From Salinispora cortesiana (lineage in GTDB: Bacteria; Actinomycetota; Actinomycetes; Mycobacteriales; Micromonosporaceae), in contig NZ_AXVR01000028.1 of the NCBI RefSeq assembly GCF_000484695.1, positions 1 through 61,545 of the forward strand: a stretch of DNA of 61,545 nt. Reading direction: 5' to 3'. Each line of letters opens with the position of its first letter. Positions within the stretch are counted from its first letter, which is position 1. The position numbers were made by a program, and so were the translations under genes. The notes below the pieces were generated by a model that did no database searches, had not been told where the DNA came from, and saw only the letters and a program-made list of their open reading frames with translations. Below, one piece after another: positions 1 through 8,944 of this stretch.

Positions 1-198
1 CCCACCGATCGGCAGGTCACGTGGCCGGGTCACCCGTCGACCCTTCGACCTGCGTGCCAGTGTTCCGCACTCCGGACACCGCCGTGCCCGCTGATCCTCA
101 GCGGTGACCAGGTCCACCACCGGACCGTCCGGCCCGTCCGCGACCTCAACGACGGCCAGACCGGCAAGGCCCAGCAGCCGGGTCGTATCCTCAACCAT
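1..198 (-). CDS. ISL3-family transposase, N-terminal 66 residues (cut by window edge)
   Basis: Reading leftwards from the ATG at 198 gives 66 codons with no stop before the window edge. The protein begins MVEDTTRLLGLAGLAVVEV and continues through a CPECG zinc-ribbon half and an Arg-rich stretch ending RPRDLPIGG. This is the layout of the N-terminal DNA-binding zinc-finger region of ISL3 transposases; the DDE catalytic domain would lie outside the window. Whether the full gene is intact cannot be judged. The identification rests on the zinc ribbon, the neighbouring inverted repeats and general resemblance, not on a search. Confidence 0.65.
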   Translation of the reverse strand, partial: MVEDTTRLLGLAGLAVVEVADGPDGPVVDLVTAEDQRARRCPECGTLARRSKGRRVTRPRDLPIGG

Positions 199-258
199 GT
201 CCGTGGCTCTTCTGTTGTGATCAACTTGCTTCGACAACAAGATGATCAACCAAGAGCC
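1..258 (-). mobile_element. ISL3-family insertion sequence, right end only
   Basis: The window opens inside an insertion sequence. A transposase start reads leftwards from 198 and leaves the window. The terminal inverted repeat is probably the GGCTCTTGGTTGATCA read on the minus strand ending near 258, since GGCTCTT-type ends are usual in ISL3 elements. The other end and any 8-bp target duplication are outside the window, so the boundary is approximate. Confidence 0.6.
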
Positions 259-262
259 ACGG
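201..262. repeat. 11-bp inverted repeat at the IS end
   Basis: CCGTGGCTCTT (201-211) is mirrored exactly by AAGAGCCACGG (252-262). A second pair, TGTTGT (213-218) and ACAACA (234-239), is nested inside. The structure lies directly upstream of the transposase start and probably includes the transposase-binding end of the element. The stretch from 263 to 424 shows no gene I can support. Confidence 0.6.
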
Positions 263-424
263 GCGCCCTCACCCCAGGGTCCACCCTGGACAGGCCGATG
301 ACGTCAGCCGACCCCCATCAACTTCGTTGACCCGCCATGAGCCGGTGTCAGCAAGGGGTAAACCAGACCCCCAGAGACCATGCTGACAAGGAGAAGCGCC
401 ATGCCACGCCCCGATCTTGTCCAA

Positions 425-468
425 TTCCCAAGCTGACAGTGCGGGTTCGATTCCCGTCACCCGCTCCA
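425..468 (+). other. 3' fragment of tRNA-Gly(CCC): integration (att) scar
   Basis: From TTCCCAAGCTG the sequence follows a bacterial tRNA-Gly: the 3' side of the anticodon loop and stem, a T arm (GCGGG-TTCGATT-CCCGT), the acceptor strand CACCCGC, a T discriminator and an encoded CCA at 466-468. The 5' half (acceptor GCGGGTG, D arm) is absent, so no functional tRNA is made here. Homology starting in the anticodon loop is the usual crossover footprint of tyrosine integrases that target tRNA 3' ends. Just upstream, an AAGGAG followed by ATG (401) opens a reading frame that hits a stop within the tRNA fragment, consistent with a recombination junction. Confidence 0.8.
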
Positions 469-469
469 G

Positions 470-512
470 GTTGAGGCCCAGGTCAGGACATGTTTCCGAC
501 CTGGGCCTCAAC
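470..512 (+). terminator. Hairpin terminator behind the tRNA-Gly fragment
   Basis: GTTGAGGCCCAGGTC (470-484) pairs perfectly with GACCTGGGCCTCAAC (498-512) across a 13-nt loop, then runs into an AT-rich tail. It starts two bases after the CCA end, where the terminator of the original tRNA gene would be expected. Confidence 0.7.
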
Positions 513-689
513 TATTCCAATCAATTCTTTGGTTTGGTGTGCCCGCTGCGTGCCCGATCGCGACCCTTCTTGATCTGCTCGCTGAGCCCATCGGCGATGT
601 GCTGGTCACGCTCCTCGGCGACGCCGCCCGCGACCGGGCGCCTTGTGCGACCGAATTCCCGAAACGGCGGCGGGGGTGGGGTTCGTCGT

Positions 690-821
690 CCTCGACGGGT
701 CCGTGAACCCGTCCGGGTCCGCTTCGCCTACCTCACCGACGACGACATCCGCCACCTCGGCCGCACCTACCGGCGACTGGACTACACCGACGGCACCGGC
801 GAGCAGGAGGTGACCGCGTGA
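690..821 (+). pseudogene. Remnant of a small integrative-element gene
   Basis: An open frame ends at 821 with a coding-like C-terminus (FAYLTDDDIRHLGRTYRRLD...). Its TGA stop overlaps the GTG start of the next remnant (GTGA), as in compact operons. Upstream of about 690 the frame passes into Arg/Gly-rich sequence and the tRNA fragment and no credible start is visible. I do not recognise the family. Its neighbours suggest a small accessory gene of an actinomycete integrative and conjugative element. Confidence 0.3.
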
Positions 822-958
822 ACACCAGCAACGCGGAACGGGTGGAGGGCGTGGTCCTGGTCCTCATCGTCCTCACCGTCGGCGGACTCGCCGGGGCGGC
901 GTCGTTCACCCACGTGCACGGCTGGACCATGGCGGCCTCGCGGCCACCGGCACCGACT
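818..958 (+). pseudogene. Truncated DUF2637-type membrane protein
   Basis: A GTG start at 818 opens a protein with one hydrophobic helix (VVLVLIVLTVGGLAGAASF) followed by THVHGWTM, as I recall from the N-terminus of DUF2637 membrane proteins carried by actinomycete integrative elements. After about 45 residues the resemblance stops and the frame runs into the integrase start region. The rest of the domain (further helices) is missing. The gene is read as a deletion remnant fused next to the integrase. Confidence 0.45.
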
Positions 959-974
959 CGTCACGCGGAGTCTG

Positions 975-2263
975 GTGACCGTGGGCTTCGTGGTCAAGAC
1001 CCCGGCGGGAACGTACCGGGCGAACTGGCGGGACTCGGCGGACCGGCAAAAGGCGAAGACCTTCCGTACGAAGAGGGAAGCGAACGCCTACCTCGCCGAG
1101 GTCGAAGGTGCCCTGAACAAGGGCACGTACGTCGACCCGCACGCGGGCAGGATGCGATTCGGTGAGTTCGTGACCCGTTGGTTGGCCGGGCGGTCGGTGG
1201 AGGCTCGGACGGCCGAGCGGACGGAGTCGATGCTGCGGGCGCATCTGCTGCCGCAGTGGGCGGACTGGCCCTTGGGTCGGATCGACTATCTGGCGGTGCA
1301 GGAGTGGGTCACCGCTCTCGGCCGGACTCTGGCGCCCTCGACGACGGCGAAGCACCTCGGGTTGCTGTCGACGATCATGCAGACGGCGATCCGGGCGCGG
1401 CTCATCGTGGTGAACCCGTGCGAAGGGGTGCGGGTGCCGCGCAACCGGGCGCGTGAGGCCCGGCCGGGCACGGTCAGCCGGGAGGCGTTCTTCGGCCGGC
1501 TTCTGCCTGCCGTCCCGGTCGAGCACCGGGGCGCTGCCGCCGGGGCGGGGCTGCGCTGGGGTGAGTGCGCGGGCCTGTCGTGGGAGGCGGTCGACCTCGA
1601 TCGGGGGCTGTTGCACGTCGCCCAGGTGGCGGTGAAGACCCACGGCGGGATCGTGCTGCGGGCGTACCCGAAGAGTCGGGCCGGCGGGCGGTGGCTGGCG
1701 GTGTGGCCGGATCGGGACGGCCGGGAGCATCGGGCGGAGTTCCCGACGGAGGGGGCAGCGGTCGCGCGGCGGCTTCGGCGTTCGTTGGGCTGCGGTTCCA
1801 CGACCTTCGGCACTCCTACATCACGTGGCTGGTGACGGACGGGGTGCCGGTCAACATCGTGCGGCGGGTGGCGGGGCACGAGAAGGCGTCGACGACGTTG
1901 GACCGGTACACGCACACGCCAGAGGACTACGCCGACCGGGTACGGCTAACGTTCGCTGACGATCCGCTGACTTTCCGCCCGTCGCCTCACCCGGTCGACC
2001 CGGAGGACGGGCCTTCACCTGGGCTGGAAGGCGAGCCTAAAAGGGACGACCCCCGTCGGGGGGAAGACGGGGGTCGTCGGGGTCCGGCTCCGGGGGGGTC
2101 GAGCCGAACCACTCAGCGGTCACGGGGGGGTGCAACCGCCGAGGGTCTGTCGGTTGTCCGCGAAGATGAAACGCCTGTTGTGTCGACAGTCTGCCTGAGT
2201 GAACCTGGCTACGTCGAGTGGTGTAGCCTCCACTCCCTGCTGAATTCTTCCCGCAGAGTGTGA
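975..2263 (+). pseudogene. Tyrosine site-specific integrase, frameshifted
   Basis: A GTG at 975 opens a phage/AICE-type tyrosine recombinase: an N-terminal arm-binding region, a SAM-like core-binding domain (RFGEFVTRWLAGRSVEART), and the first catalytic Arg in GAGLRWGECAGLSWE (about 1540-1590). The second catalytic box, FHDLRHSYITWLV, and the GHEKASTTLDRYTHT segment carrying the nucleophile Tyr lie in a different frame (about 1795-1920). The switch is near 1740-1800. Sequence between the halves is shorter than usual, so there is a deletion as well as a frameshift. The second frame ends with TGA at 2263. An active integrase is unlikely. It belongs with the tRNA-Gly att fragment at 425. Confidence 0.85.
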
Positions 2264-2274
2264 TCACGATCACG
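2259..2274 (+). promoter_or_regulatory. Candidate CRP-type site
   Basis: TGTGATCACGATCACG matches the CRP/FNR-type pattern TGTGA-N6-TCACA with one end mismatch. It lies about 100 bp upstream of the HAD phosphatase gene and overlaps the integrase stop. Function is inferred from the motif only. Confidence 0.3.
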
Positions 2275-2369
2275 CTAAGCAGGCCTACAGTCGATCACAT
2301 CACACATCCGAAGGGTTGATGGACCCGGGCCCCCGCAGACGATAGTCCATCGGGCTAGACTTGCGCGCC

Positions 2370-3173
2370 GTGGGCCGAAGCGCCGCTTTTTTCGATCTGG
2401 ACAAGACCGTCATCGCCAAGTCAAGTGCGCTGGCGTTCGGTCGGCCGTTCTACCGGGACGGCCTGATAACCCGACGAGACGTTGTCAAGTCGGCGTACGC
2501 GCAGCTGATGTTCCGGCTGGGCGGCTCCGACGAGCAGACCATGGCCCGGACCCGGGACTACCTCGCCGCGCTGTGCAAGGGCTGGCAGGTGGAGCAGGTC
2601 CGCCAGATCGTCGCGGAGACCCTCCATGAGCTGATCAACCCCTACGTGTACGCCGAGGCCGCCGCCCTGATCGAGGAGCACCAGGCCGCCGGCCGGGACG
2701 TCGTGTTGGTCTCGGCCTCGGGGGAGGAGATGGTCCGGCCGATCGGGGTGCTACTCGGGGTGACCGATGTGATCGCCACCCGGATGGCCGTGGTGGACGG
2801 CCGCTACAGCGGGGAGATCGAGTTCTACGCGGCCGGCCCGGCCAAGGTGGACGCGGTGGGCGAGCTGGCGCTCGAGCGGGGCTACGACCTCACCGACTCA
2901 TACGCCTACTCGGACTCGTACACGGACCGACCGTTGTTGGAGTGCGTCGGCCGCCCGACCGCGGTAAACCCGGACCGTCAGCTACGCAAGCTCGCCGCGG
3001 AGAACTCCTGGCCGGTGCTGGAGTTCCGGCACCCGATCCCACTGGGGCGGCGGTTGCGGGACCGCCCCGCCGTGCCGGTCGCCGCCGCCGCGCTCGGCGT
3101 CGGGGTTGGCGTGGCGATCGGCATCGCCTGGTACGGCCGGCACCGTCGGACCCGGGCCACCCCGACGACCTGA
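2370..3173 (+). CDS. HAD-IB family phosphatase (SerB-like) with C-terminal membrane helix
   Basis: Hydrolase of the haloacid dehalogenase superfamily, subfamily IB. The nucleophile motif is FFDLDKTVIA near residue 8 (DxDxT), motif II is VLVSASGEEMV, and the acidic motif is SDSYTDRPLLE. The tail after residue 220 has a hydrophobic helix (VAAAALGVGVGVAIGIAW) and ends in basic residues, so it may be membrane-tethered. I place the start at GTG 2370, which puts the HAD motif at the expected distance; TTG 2361 is also open. Homologues are often labelled phosphoserine phosphatase-like, but the substrate cannot be read from sequence. It converges with the Fic-like gene. Confidence 0.85.
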   Translation: MGRSAAFFDLDKTVIAKSSALAFGRPFYRDGLITRRDVVKSAYAQLMFRLGGSDEQTMARTRDYLAALCKGWQVEQVRQIVAETLHELINPYVYAEAAALIEEHQAAGRDVVLVSASGEEMVRPIGVLLGVTDVIATRMAVVDGRYSGEIEFYAAGPAKVDAVGELALERGYDLTDSYAYSDSYTDRPLLECVGRPTAVNPDRQLRKLAAENSWPVLEFRHPIPLGRRLRDRPAVPVAAAALGVGVGVAIGIAWYGRHRRTRATPTT

Positions 3174-3229
3174 CCGTCGCGGTCGGCCTGCGCTGGCGGG
3201 TCGGGCTCGGGTAAGTCGGGCGTGGAAGG

Positions 3230-3979
3230 TTACGGGGTCGCGGCGAGCACCTCATCGCCGATCCCGGTGAGCTGGTCGGCGCCCAGCTCGACGGCGCTCA
3301 GACAGTGCCGCAGCCACGAGCGAAGCCCGTCCGGGGTTCCGGTGGCGAAGGCCCCGGCCGAGCCGACATACTCCGGCTCCCGCTCGCGATGGCCGACGTC
3401 CACGGCGAGCAGGCCCCGCGGGTCAACCCCCCGGGACATCAGCACCAGCCGGGCGGCACCACGGGCGACCACCCCGGACGGGCCGGCGAAGGGCCGCAGG
3501 TTCAACAGCTCGCCGTGGACCACCGCGGCGAGCACCAGTGGCGGCGCCGCACTTCCCCCGGCTACCAGGTCAGCCAGCCCGTCCAGCCGGGCCGCCACCA
3601 CCGCGTCGGGCACCGGGCGTCCCAGCTCTGTCTCCGGCACCAGCTCCCGCGCGGCGAGCACGTGCAGCTTCGCGAGCACCTGCCGGGGCGCCTTCGGCCA
3701 GAGGTCGGTCAGCCCGGGTAGCGCCCCGGCGACCCGCAGTGCGCCCTGCAGCACCGGCTCGGTGACGGTGCCGGCACGGACTTCCTCGCGATCGTGGGCG
3801 TGCCCCTCAAGGGCGGCGCTGGCCACCGCGCAGCGGAGGCTGACCTCCGCGGCCACCTGGCCGCCGTGCTGGCGCAGGGCGCGGTGCCGCAGCGCCTGGT
3901 CGAAGCGCTCGCGGGCCCGTTCCACGGCAGCGGCGACATCGGCGAGGGCGAGCAGTGGAGCGAGCGGGTCATCGGTCAC
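3230..3979 (-). CDS. Fic-like domain protein with degenerate active-site motif
   Basis: A 249-residue, Ala-rich helical protein. Near residue 160 is VVHGELLNLRPFAGPSGVVARGAARL, which has the spacing of the Fic motif HPFxxGNGRxxR, but the catalytic His is replaced by Arg (LRPF) and the GNGR anion-binding loop reads GPSGVVAR. The fold is probably Fic; AMP transfer of the usual kind is doubtful. Homologues next to acs in other actinobacteria are often labelled oxidoreductase, which nothing here supports. Start is GTG 3979. It is divergent from acs, with 223 bases between them. Confidence 0.6.
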   Translation of the reverse strand: MTDDPLAPLLALADVAAAVERARERFDQALRHRALRQHGGQVAAEVSLRCAVASAALEGHAHDREEVRAGTVTEPVLQGALRVAGALPGLTDLWPKAPRQVLAKLHVLAARELVPETELGRPVPDAVVAARLDGLADLVAGGSAAPPLVLAAVVHGELLNLRPFAGPSGVVARGAARLVLMSRGVDPRGLLAVDVGHREREPEYVGSAGAFATGTPDGLRSWLRHCLSAVELGADQLTGIGDEVLAATP

Positions 3980-4015
3980 CCCGCCACGCTATCGGGACCG
4001 CAGGTACCGCCCACG

Positions 4016-4084
4016 CCTGCCGTGCCGTCGAGCCGGTGCCGTGCCACCCACCGGTGCCGTGCCATCGAGCCGACGCCGTGCCAC
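4016..4084. repeat. Imperfect 18-19 nt tandem repeat
   Basis: GGTGCCGTGCCA occurs at 4035-4046 and 4053-4064, with a variant GACGCCGTGCCA at 4072-4083; CGAGCCG separates some units. It sits in the divergent gap between the Fic-like gene and acs. No function can be assigned. Confidence 0.5.
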
Positions 4085-4202
4085 CCGGCGCGGGGGAGGC
4101 TCCATTCGGCGCGATCCGTTGCCCTCGACAGTCGCCTGCGCCCGGCCGGCGGGCTAACCTCTGCACCGAGACGCAGGTCACCCGAACGACGAGGGAGCAG
4201 GC

Positions 4203-6188
4203 ATGAGCGAGGCGTTGGCCAATCTGTTGAACGAGACGCGCCAGTTCCCGCCGCCGGCCGAGCTCGCCGCGAGCGCCAATGTCACCAGCGAGGCCTACGC
4301 CGTGGCGAACGCCGACCGGCTGGCCTTCTGGGAGCAGCAGGCCCAGCGACTGACCTGGACGAAGCAGTGGGACCGGGTACTCGACTGGTCGAAGCCGCCG
4401 TTCGCGAAGTGGTTCGTCGGCGGTCAGCTCAACGTGGCGTACAACTGCCTGGACCGGCACGTCGAGGCCGGCCGGGGTGACCGGGTCGCGATCCACTGGG
4501 AGGGCGAGCCGGGTGACACCCGGACGATCACCTACGCGGAGCTACAGAAGCTGACCTGCCAGGCGGCGAACGTGCTGACCGAGCTCGGGGTGACCGCCGG
4601 CGACCGGGTGGCGATCTACCTGCCGATGGTGCCGGAGGCCGTGGTGGCGATGCTGGCCTGCGCCCGGATCGGTGCCACCCACAGCGTGGTCTTCGGCGGC
4701 TTCTCCGCCGACGCGTTGACAAATCGGATTCAGGACGCCGCCGCGAAGGTGGTGGTCACCGCCGACGGCGGCTACCGGCGGGGCCGGCCCTCCGCGCTCA
4801 AGCCGACCGTTGACGAGGCGGTGTCGAACTGCCCGTCGGTGGAGCACGTACTGGTGGTCCGCCGCACCGGCGAAGAGTGTGCCTGGTCGGCGAAGGACCG
4901 CTGGTGGCACGAGACGGTCGGGCGGGCGTCGGTCGAGCACGAGGCCAGCGCCTTCGACGCCGAGCACCCGCTGTTCATCCTGTACACCAGCGGCACCACC
5001 GCCCGTCCGAAGGGGATCCTGCACACCACCGGCGGCTACCTGACCCAGGCCTCGTACACGATGCACGGGGTCTTCGACCTCAAACCGGAGAGCGACGTCT
5101 ACTGGTGTACCGCCGACGTCGGTTGGGTCACCGGCCACTCGTACATCGTGTACGGCCCGCTCTCCAACGGTGCGACCCAGGTCATGTACGAGGGCACTCC
5201 GGACACCCCGCACCGGGGCCGGTTCTGGGAGCTGGTCGACAAGTACCGGGTGACGATCCTCTACACCGCTCCGACTCTCATTCGCACGATGATGAAGTGG
5301 GGTGAGGAGATCCCCGCTGGATTCGAGTTGTCCTCCCTACGCCTACTGGGCAGCGTCGGTGAGCCGATCAACCCCGAGGCCTGGATCTGGTACCGGCAGC
5401 ACGTCGGCGGGGGCCGGCTGCCGATTGTGGATACCTGGTGGCAGACCGAGACCGGCGCCATCATGATCTCGCCACTACCCGGAGTGACCCATGCCAAGCC
5501 GGGGTCGGCGATGACTCCGCTACCGGGGATCAACGGCGACGTGGTGGACGACCAGGGTCAGCCGGTGCCCAACGGCGGCGGTGGCTACCTGGTGCTTCGG
5601 GAGCCGTGGCCGTCGATGCTGCGGACCATCTGGGGCGACGACAACCGGTTCGTGGAGACGTACTGGTCGCGCTTTGGCGCCGGTGCGGGTGTGGGCGACG
5701 ACTGGGTCTACTTCGCCGGGGACGGCGCCAAAAAGGACGATGACGGTCACATCTGGCTGCTCGGCCGGGTGGACGACGTGATGCTGGTCTCCGGGCACAA
5801 CATCTCCACCACCGAGGTGGAGTCGGCCCTGGTGTCGCACCCGTCGGTGGCCGAGGCGGCGGTGGTCGGCGCGACCGATCCGACCACGGGGCAGGCGATC
5901 GTCGCCTTCGCCATCCCTCGAGGCAGCGCCGAAACCGAGGGGACGGCGGGCGCTGAGCTCATCGCGGACCTGCGTAACCACGTCGCGCGCACGTTGGGGC
6001 CGATCGCGAAGCCGCGGCAGATCATGCTTGTGCCGGAGCTTCCGAAGACCCGCTCCGGCAAGATCATGCGACGGTTGCTGCGGGATGTGGCGGAGAACCG
6101 CTCCCTGGGCGACGTGACCACGCTGCAGGACTCCTCGGTGATGGAACTCATCGCCACCGGCATGGGCGCCGGCAGGGGCGAGGACTGA
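4203..6188 (+). CDS. acs: Acetyl-CoA synthetase (acetate--CoA ligase)
   Basis: Converts acetate, ATP and CoA to acetyl-CoA through acetyl-AMP in the cytoplasm. The 661-residue length is normal for the family. Visible signatures are the N-terminal ACAS region, the P-loop [19 protein letters not shown] beginning near residue 261, the WWQTETG substrate motif, the hinge [20 protein letters not shown], and the C-terminal [12 protein letters not shown] whose Lys (about residue 620) is the usual acetylation switch. Start ATG 4203 follows GAGGGAG. In mycobacteria acs also sits near an epoxide-hydrolase-like gene, which matches the alpha/beta hydrolase at 8945. Monocistronic by spacing. Confidence 0.95.
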   Translation: MSEALANLLNETRQFPPPAELAASANVTSEAYAVANADRLAFWEQQAQRLTWTKQWDRVLDWSKPPFAKWFVGGQLNVAYNCLDRHVEAGRGDRVAIHWEGEPGDTRTITYAELQKLTCQAANVLTELGVTAGDRVAIYLPMVPEAVVAMLACARIGATHSVVFGGFSADALTNRIQDAAAKVVVTADGGYRRGRPSALKPTVDEAVSNCPSVEHVLVVRRTGEECAWSAKDRWWHETVGRASVEHEASAFDAEHPLFILYTSGTTARPKGILHTTGGYLTQASYTMHGVFDLKPESDVYWCTADVGWVTGHSYIVYGPLSNGATQVMYEGTPDTPHRGRFWELVDKYRVTILYTAPTLIRTMMKWGEEIPAGFELSSLRLLGSVGEPINPEAWIWYRQHVGGGRLPIVDTWWQTETGAIMISPLPGVTHAKPGSAMTPLPGINGDVVDDQGQPVPNGGGGYLVLREPWPSMLRTIWGDDNRFVETYWSRFGAGAGVGDDWVYFAGDGAKKDDDGHIWLLGRVDDVMLVSGHNISTTEVESALVSHPSVAEAAVVGATDPTTGQAIVAFAIPRGSAETEGTAGAELIADLRNHVARTLGPIAKPRQIMLVPELPKTRSGKIMRRLLRDVAENRSLGDVTTLQDSSVMELIATGMGAGRGED

Positions 6189-6375
6189 TCCAGACGGCAC
6201 CGGCCGGCATGTGACGCCGGACCGCTCGGCCAACAACTTCTTGCAACAAAGTGTCCGGACAGTCTTCCCCTCATCAGCAACGATGTCTATCTTCACCAGT
6301 GGTCCCATCCGTGGGATCACCTCACCGGCCATGCCCCCGCTAGGCCGGTTCTAACTTCACACCCGGAGGTACCGC

Positions 6376-8799
6376 GTGCGCAAAGTCGCAGTGGGTCTAC
6401 TCGGGCTCTCGCTGACGGCGACGGGACTGGCGGTCGGACCATCCGCCAGTGCCGCGCCGAAGCTCCAGCAGCCGACACCGGCTCCCTCAGCCGCAGAGCC
6501 TGCCCACGTTGACCATGACCTGCCCAACCCGCTAGAGGAGAAACGACGGGCGCTGCGCCAGGAGGGCCTGACCAACGTCCTCTCCGGCGAGGCCACATCG
6601 CAGCGAGTCAACGGCAGCACCGTAGTCAAGGTCGGTGAGACGGACGGCGGTTCTCCGACCGCCCGTGGGCACCGCGGCAAGAAGGACCAGTACGTCGAAC
6701 TCTCCCGGGAGAGCACGGACCGGATCTTCGTGATCCTGGCCGAGTTCGGCAACGAGCGGCACCCGGACTATCCCGACCAGGACACCGCCCCCACCTGGCC
6801 GGGTCCGGCGCGGTTCGACGGTCCGCTGCATAACGAGATCCCGGAGCCCAACCGGGCGCTGGACAACTCCACGAGCTGGCAGGCGGACTACAGCGCCGAC
6901 TACTTCCGGACGCTGTACTTCGGCGAGGCAGCCGGCGACGAGTCGGTCAAGCAGTACTTCGAGGCCCAGTCCTCGGGCCGATACAGCGTCGAGGGCACGG
7001 TCACCGACTGGGTCAAGGTCCAGTACAACGCGGCCCGCTACGGCCGTTCCCTGGACGACCCGACCGACGCCAACGGTGACGACCCGGCGGTCTGTGGCGG
7101 CAGCGTCTGCACCAACGTCTGGACCCTGGTGCGGGACGCCGCGAACCAGTGGGTCGCCGACCAGAAGGCCGCCGGCCTTACCGACGCGGAGATCGCCGAA
7201 GAGCTCCAGGCGATGGACCAGTGGGACCGGTACGACCACGACTCCGACGGCAACTTCAACGAGCCGGACGGCTACATCGACCACTTCCAGATCGTCCACT
7301 CTGGTGGCGACATGGCCAACAGCGACCCGCACCAGGGCGAGGACGCGATCTGGAGCCACCGTTGGTACGCGTTCGCGTCCGACCAGGGCCGCACCGGCCC
7401 GCCGAACTTCCCGGCGGGTGGCACCCAGATCGGCGACACCGGCATCTGGATCGGTGACTACACGATCCAGCCGGAAAATGGCGGACGCAGCGTCTTCTAC
7501 CACGAGTACGCCCACGACCTCGGTCTACCGGACGACTACAACGTGGTCAGTGGTGGCGACAACAACAACGAGCACTGGACGCTGATGGCCCAGAGCCGAC
7601 TCGGTGCCCCGGGTGACGGCGGCATCGGTGAGCGCGGCGGTGACCTGGGCGCCTGGAACAAGCTCCAGCTGGGCTGGCTCGACTACGAGGTGGTCGTCGC
7701 GGGTCAGAAGCGCACCATAACCCTCGGCCCACAGGAGTACAACTCCAAGAAGCCGCAGGCCGCCGTGGTCGTGCTCCCGAAGCGGGAGTACGAGTTCGAC
7801 AACGGTGCGCCGTTCGCCGGGACGAAGCAGTTCTTCTCCGGCAACGAGGACGGCCTCAACAACACGATGACCCGGACGCTGGACCTCAGCGGAAAGTCGT
7901 CGGCCGCGTTGACGATGAAGGGCCGCTACAGCATCGAGGCCGACTACGACTACCTCTTCTTCGAGGTGTCGGAGGATGGTGGCGACACCTGGACGCCGCT
8001 GCCCGGCACCGCCGACGGCACCCCGTTCAAGGAGATCTCTCCCGGACGTTTCGCCCTGGACGGTAGTAGCAACGACGAGTGGGTCGACGTCAACCTCCCC
8101 ATGGATGCCCAGGCGGGGAAATCAGTCCAGTTCCGGCTGCGCTACCAGACCGACGGTGGTGTCTCCGAGGGCGGCTTCTACGGCGACGAGATCACCGTCA
8201 CCGCCGACGGTGAGACGATCCTCAACGACGGTGGGGAGACCGGCGCCGGCGACTGGGCCCTGGCCGGTTGGAGCATCGCCGAGGAGAAGTACACCCAGCT
8301 CTTCGACAACTACTACATCGCCGGCCACCGGTCGTACGTCTCGTACGACAAGTACCTGAAGACCGGGCCGTACTACTTCGGGTACGCGAACACCCGCCCG
8401 GACTGGGTGGACCACTACGCGTACCAGGAGGGTCTGCTGATTTCCTACTGGAACACCCGGTGGGCGGACAACGACACGTTCGCGCACCCGGGTGAGGGGC
8501 GCAACCTCTACATCGACTCGCGCCCGCGGCCGATCTACAACCTGACCGGCGAGCCATGGCGGGCCCGGGTCCAGGTGTACGACGCGCCGTTCAGCCTCGA
8601 GAAGGCGGACTCGTTCACGCTGCACATCGACAGCCAGCCGCAGTACATCCGGGGCCAGGCCGCGCAGCCGCTCTTCGACGACACCAAGAAGTACTGGTAC
8701 GAGGAGCTGCCCAACCACGGGGTGAAGCTCCCCGCGACCGGCACGAAGATCGAGGTGCTGAAGCAGAAGGGCACCTCCATCAAGGTCCGCTTCAAGTAA
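6376..8799 (+). CDS. Secreted M6-family metalloprotease (immune inhibitor A type)
   Basis: An 807-residue exported zinc protease. Residues 1-28 form a Sec signal peptide (VAVGLLGLSLTATGLAVG then ASA). A propeptide-like stretch follows, then the M6 domain with HEYAHDLGLPDDY at about residue 376 (HExxH zinc ligands plus a downstream Asp). A calcium-type acidic stretch (DHDSDGNFNEPDGYIDHF) precedes it. The C-terminal 300 residues are beta-rich, as in InhA proteins. The GTG start at 6376 is preceded by GGAGG. The gene probably acts outside the cell on proteins; the target is unknown. A strong terminator follows. Confidence 0.92.
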   Translation: MRKVAVGLLGLSLTATGLAVGPSASAAPKLQQPTPAPSAAEPAHVDHDLPNPLEEKRRALRQEGLTNVLSGEATSQRVNGSTVVKVGETDGGSPTARGHRGKKDQYVELSRESTDRIFVILAEFGNERHPDYPDQDTAPTWPGPARFDGPLHNEIPEPNRALDNSTSWQADYSADYFRTLYFGEAAGDESVKQYFEAQSSGRYSVEGTVTDWVKVQYNAARYGRSLDDPTDANGDDPAVCGGSVCTNVWTLVRDAANQWVADQKAAGLTDAEIAEELQAMDQWDRYDHDSDGNFNEPDGYIDHFQIVHSGGDMANSDPHQGEDAIWSHRWYAFASDQGRTGPPNFPAGGTQIGDTGIWIGDYTIQPENGGRSVFYHEYAHDLGLPDDYNVVSGGDNNNEHWTLMAQSRLGAPGDGGIGERGGDLGAWNKLQLGWLDYEVVVAGQKRTITLGPQEYNSKKPQAAVVVLPKREYEFDNGAPFAGTKQFFSGNEDGLNNTMTRTLDLSGKSSAALTMKGRYSIEADYDYLFFEVSEDGGDTWTPLPGTADGTPFKEISPGRFALDGSSNDEWVDVNLPMDAQAGKSVQFRLRYQTDGGVSEGGFYGDEITVTADGETILNDGGETGAGDWALAGWSIAEEKYTQLFDNYYIAGHRSYVSYDKYLKTGPYYFGYANTRPDWVDHYAYQEGLLISYWNTRWADNDTFAHPGEGRNLYIDSRPRPIYNLTGEPWRARVQVYDAPFSLEKADSFTLHIDSQPQYIRGQAAQPLFDDTKKYWYEELPNHGVKLPATGTKIEVLKQKGTSIKVRFK

Positions 8800-8814
8800 C
8801 GAGAACCACACGAA

Positions 8815-8851
8815 GGCGATGCCCGGGCCGGTGATCGGCCCGGGCATCGCC
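8815..8851 (+). terminator. Strong hairpin terminator of the M6 protease gene
   Basis: GGCGATGCCCGGGCCG (8815-8830) pairs perfectly with CGGCCCGGGCATCGCC (8836-8851) over a 5-nt loop, 15 bases after the protease stop. There is no long T run, as is common in actinobacterial terminators. Confidence 0.8.
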
Positions 8852-8944
8852 CTTCCCGGATCCCGGCCCCGACACCGGTTCGGCTCCAGACCCGCTCCGC
8901 TGGGCGTCGGGCCCGGTTATGACCCGGGCCTTAGGCTGTGGCAC

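Larger units (their letters stand above)
425..2263 (+). mobile_element. Decayed tRNA-Gly-targeted integrative element
   Basis: An att-like tRNA 3' fragment, two truncated accessory genes and a broken tyrosine integrase lie side by side with no replication or transfer genes between them. This is the expected debris of an AICE or prophage that lost its core by deletion. A second att copy was not found up to about 2360, so the right limit is arbitrary. Confidence 0.6.

Noticed and set aside
425..468. Functional tRNA-Gly
   Set aside because: Only the 3' half is present; the 5' acceptor strand, D arm and half the anticodon arm are missing.
906..1730. Long open frame opposite the integrase
   Set aside because: Arg/Pro/His-rich antisense shadow of high-GC coding sequence with no motif.
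8819..8944. N-terminal extension of the alpha/beta hydrolase
   Set aside because: The extra 42 residues would be coded by the terminator hairpin of the gene before; ATG 8945 fits the fold.
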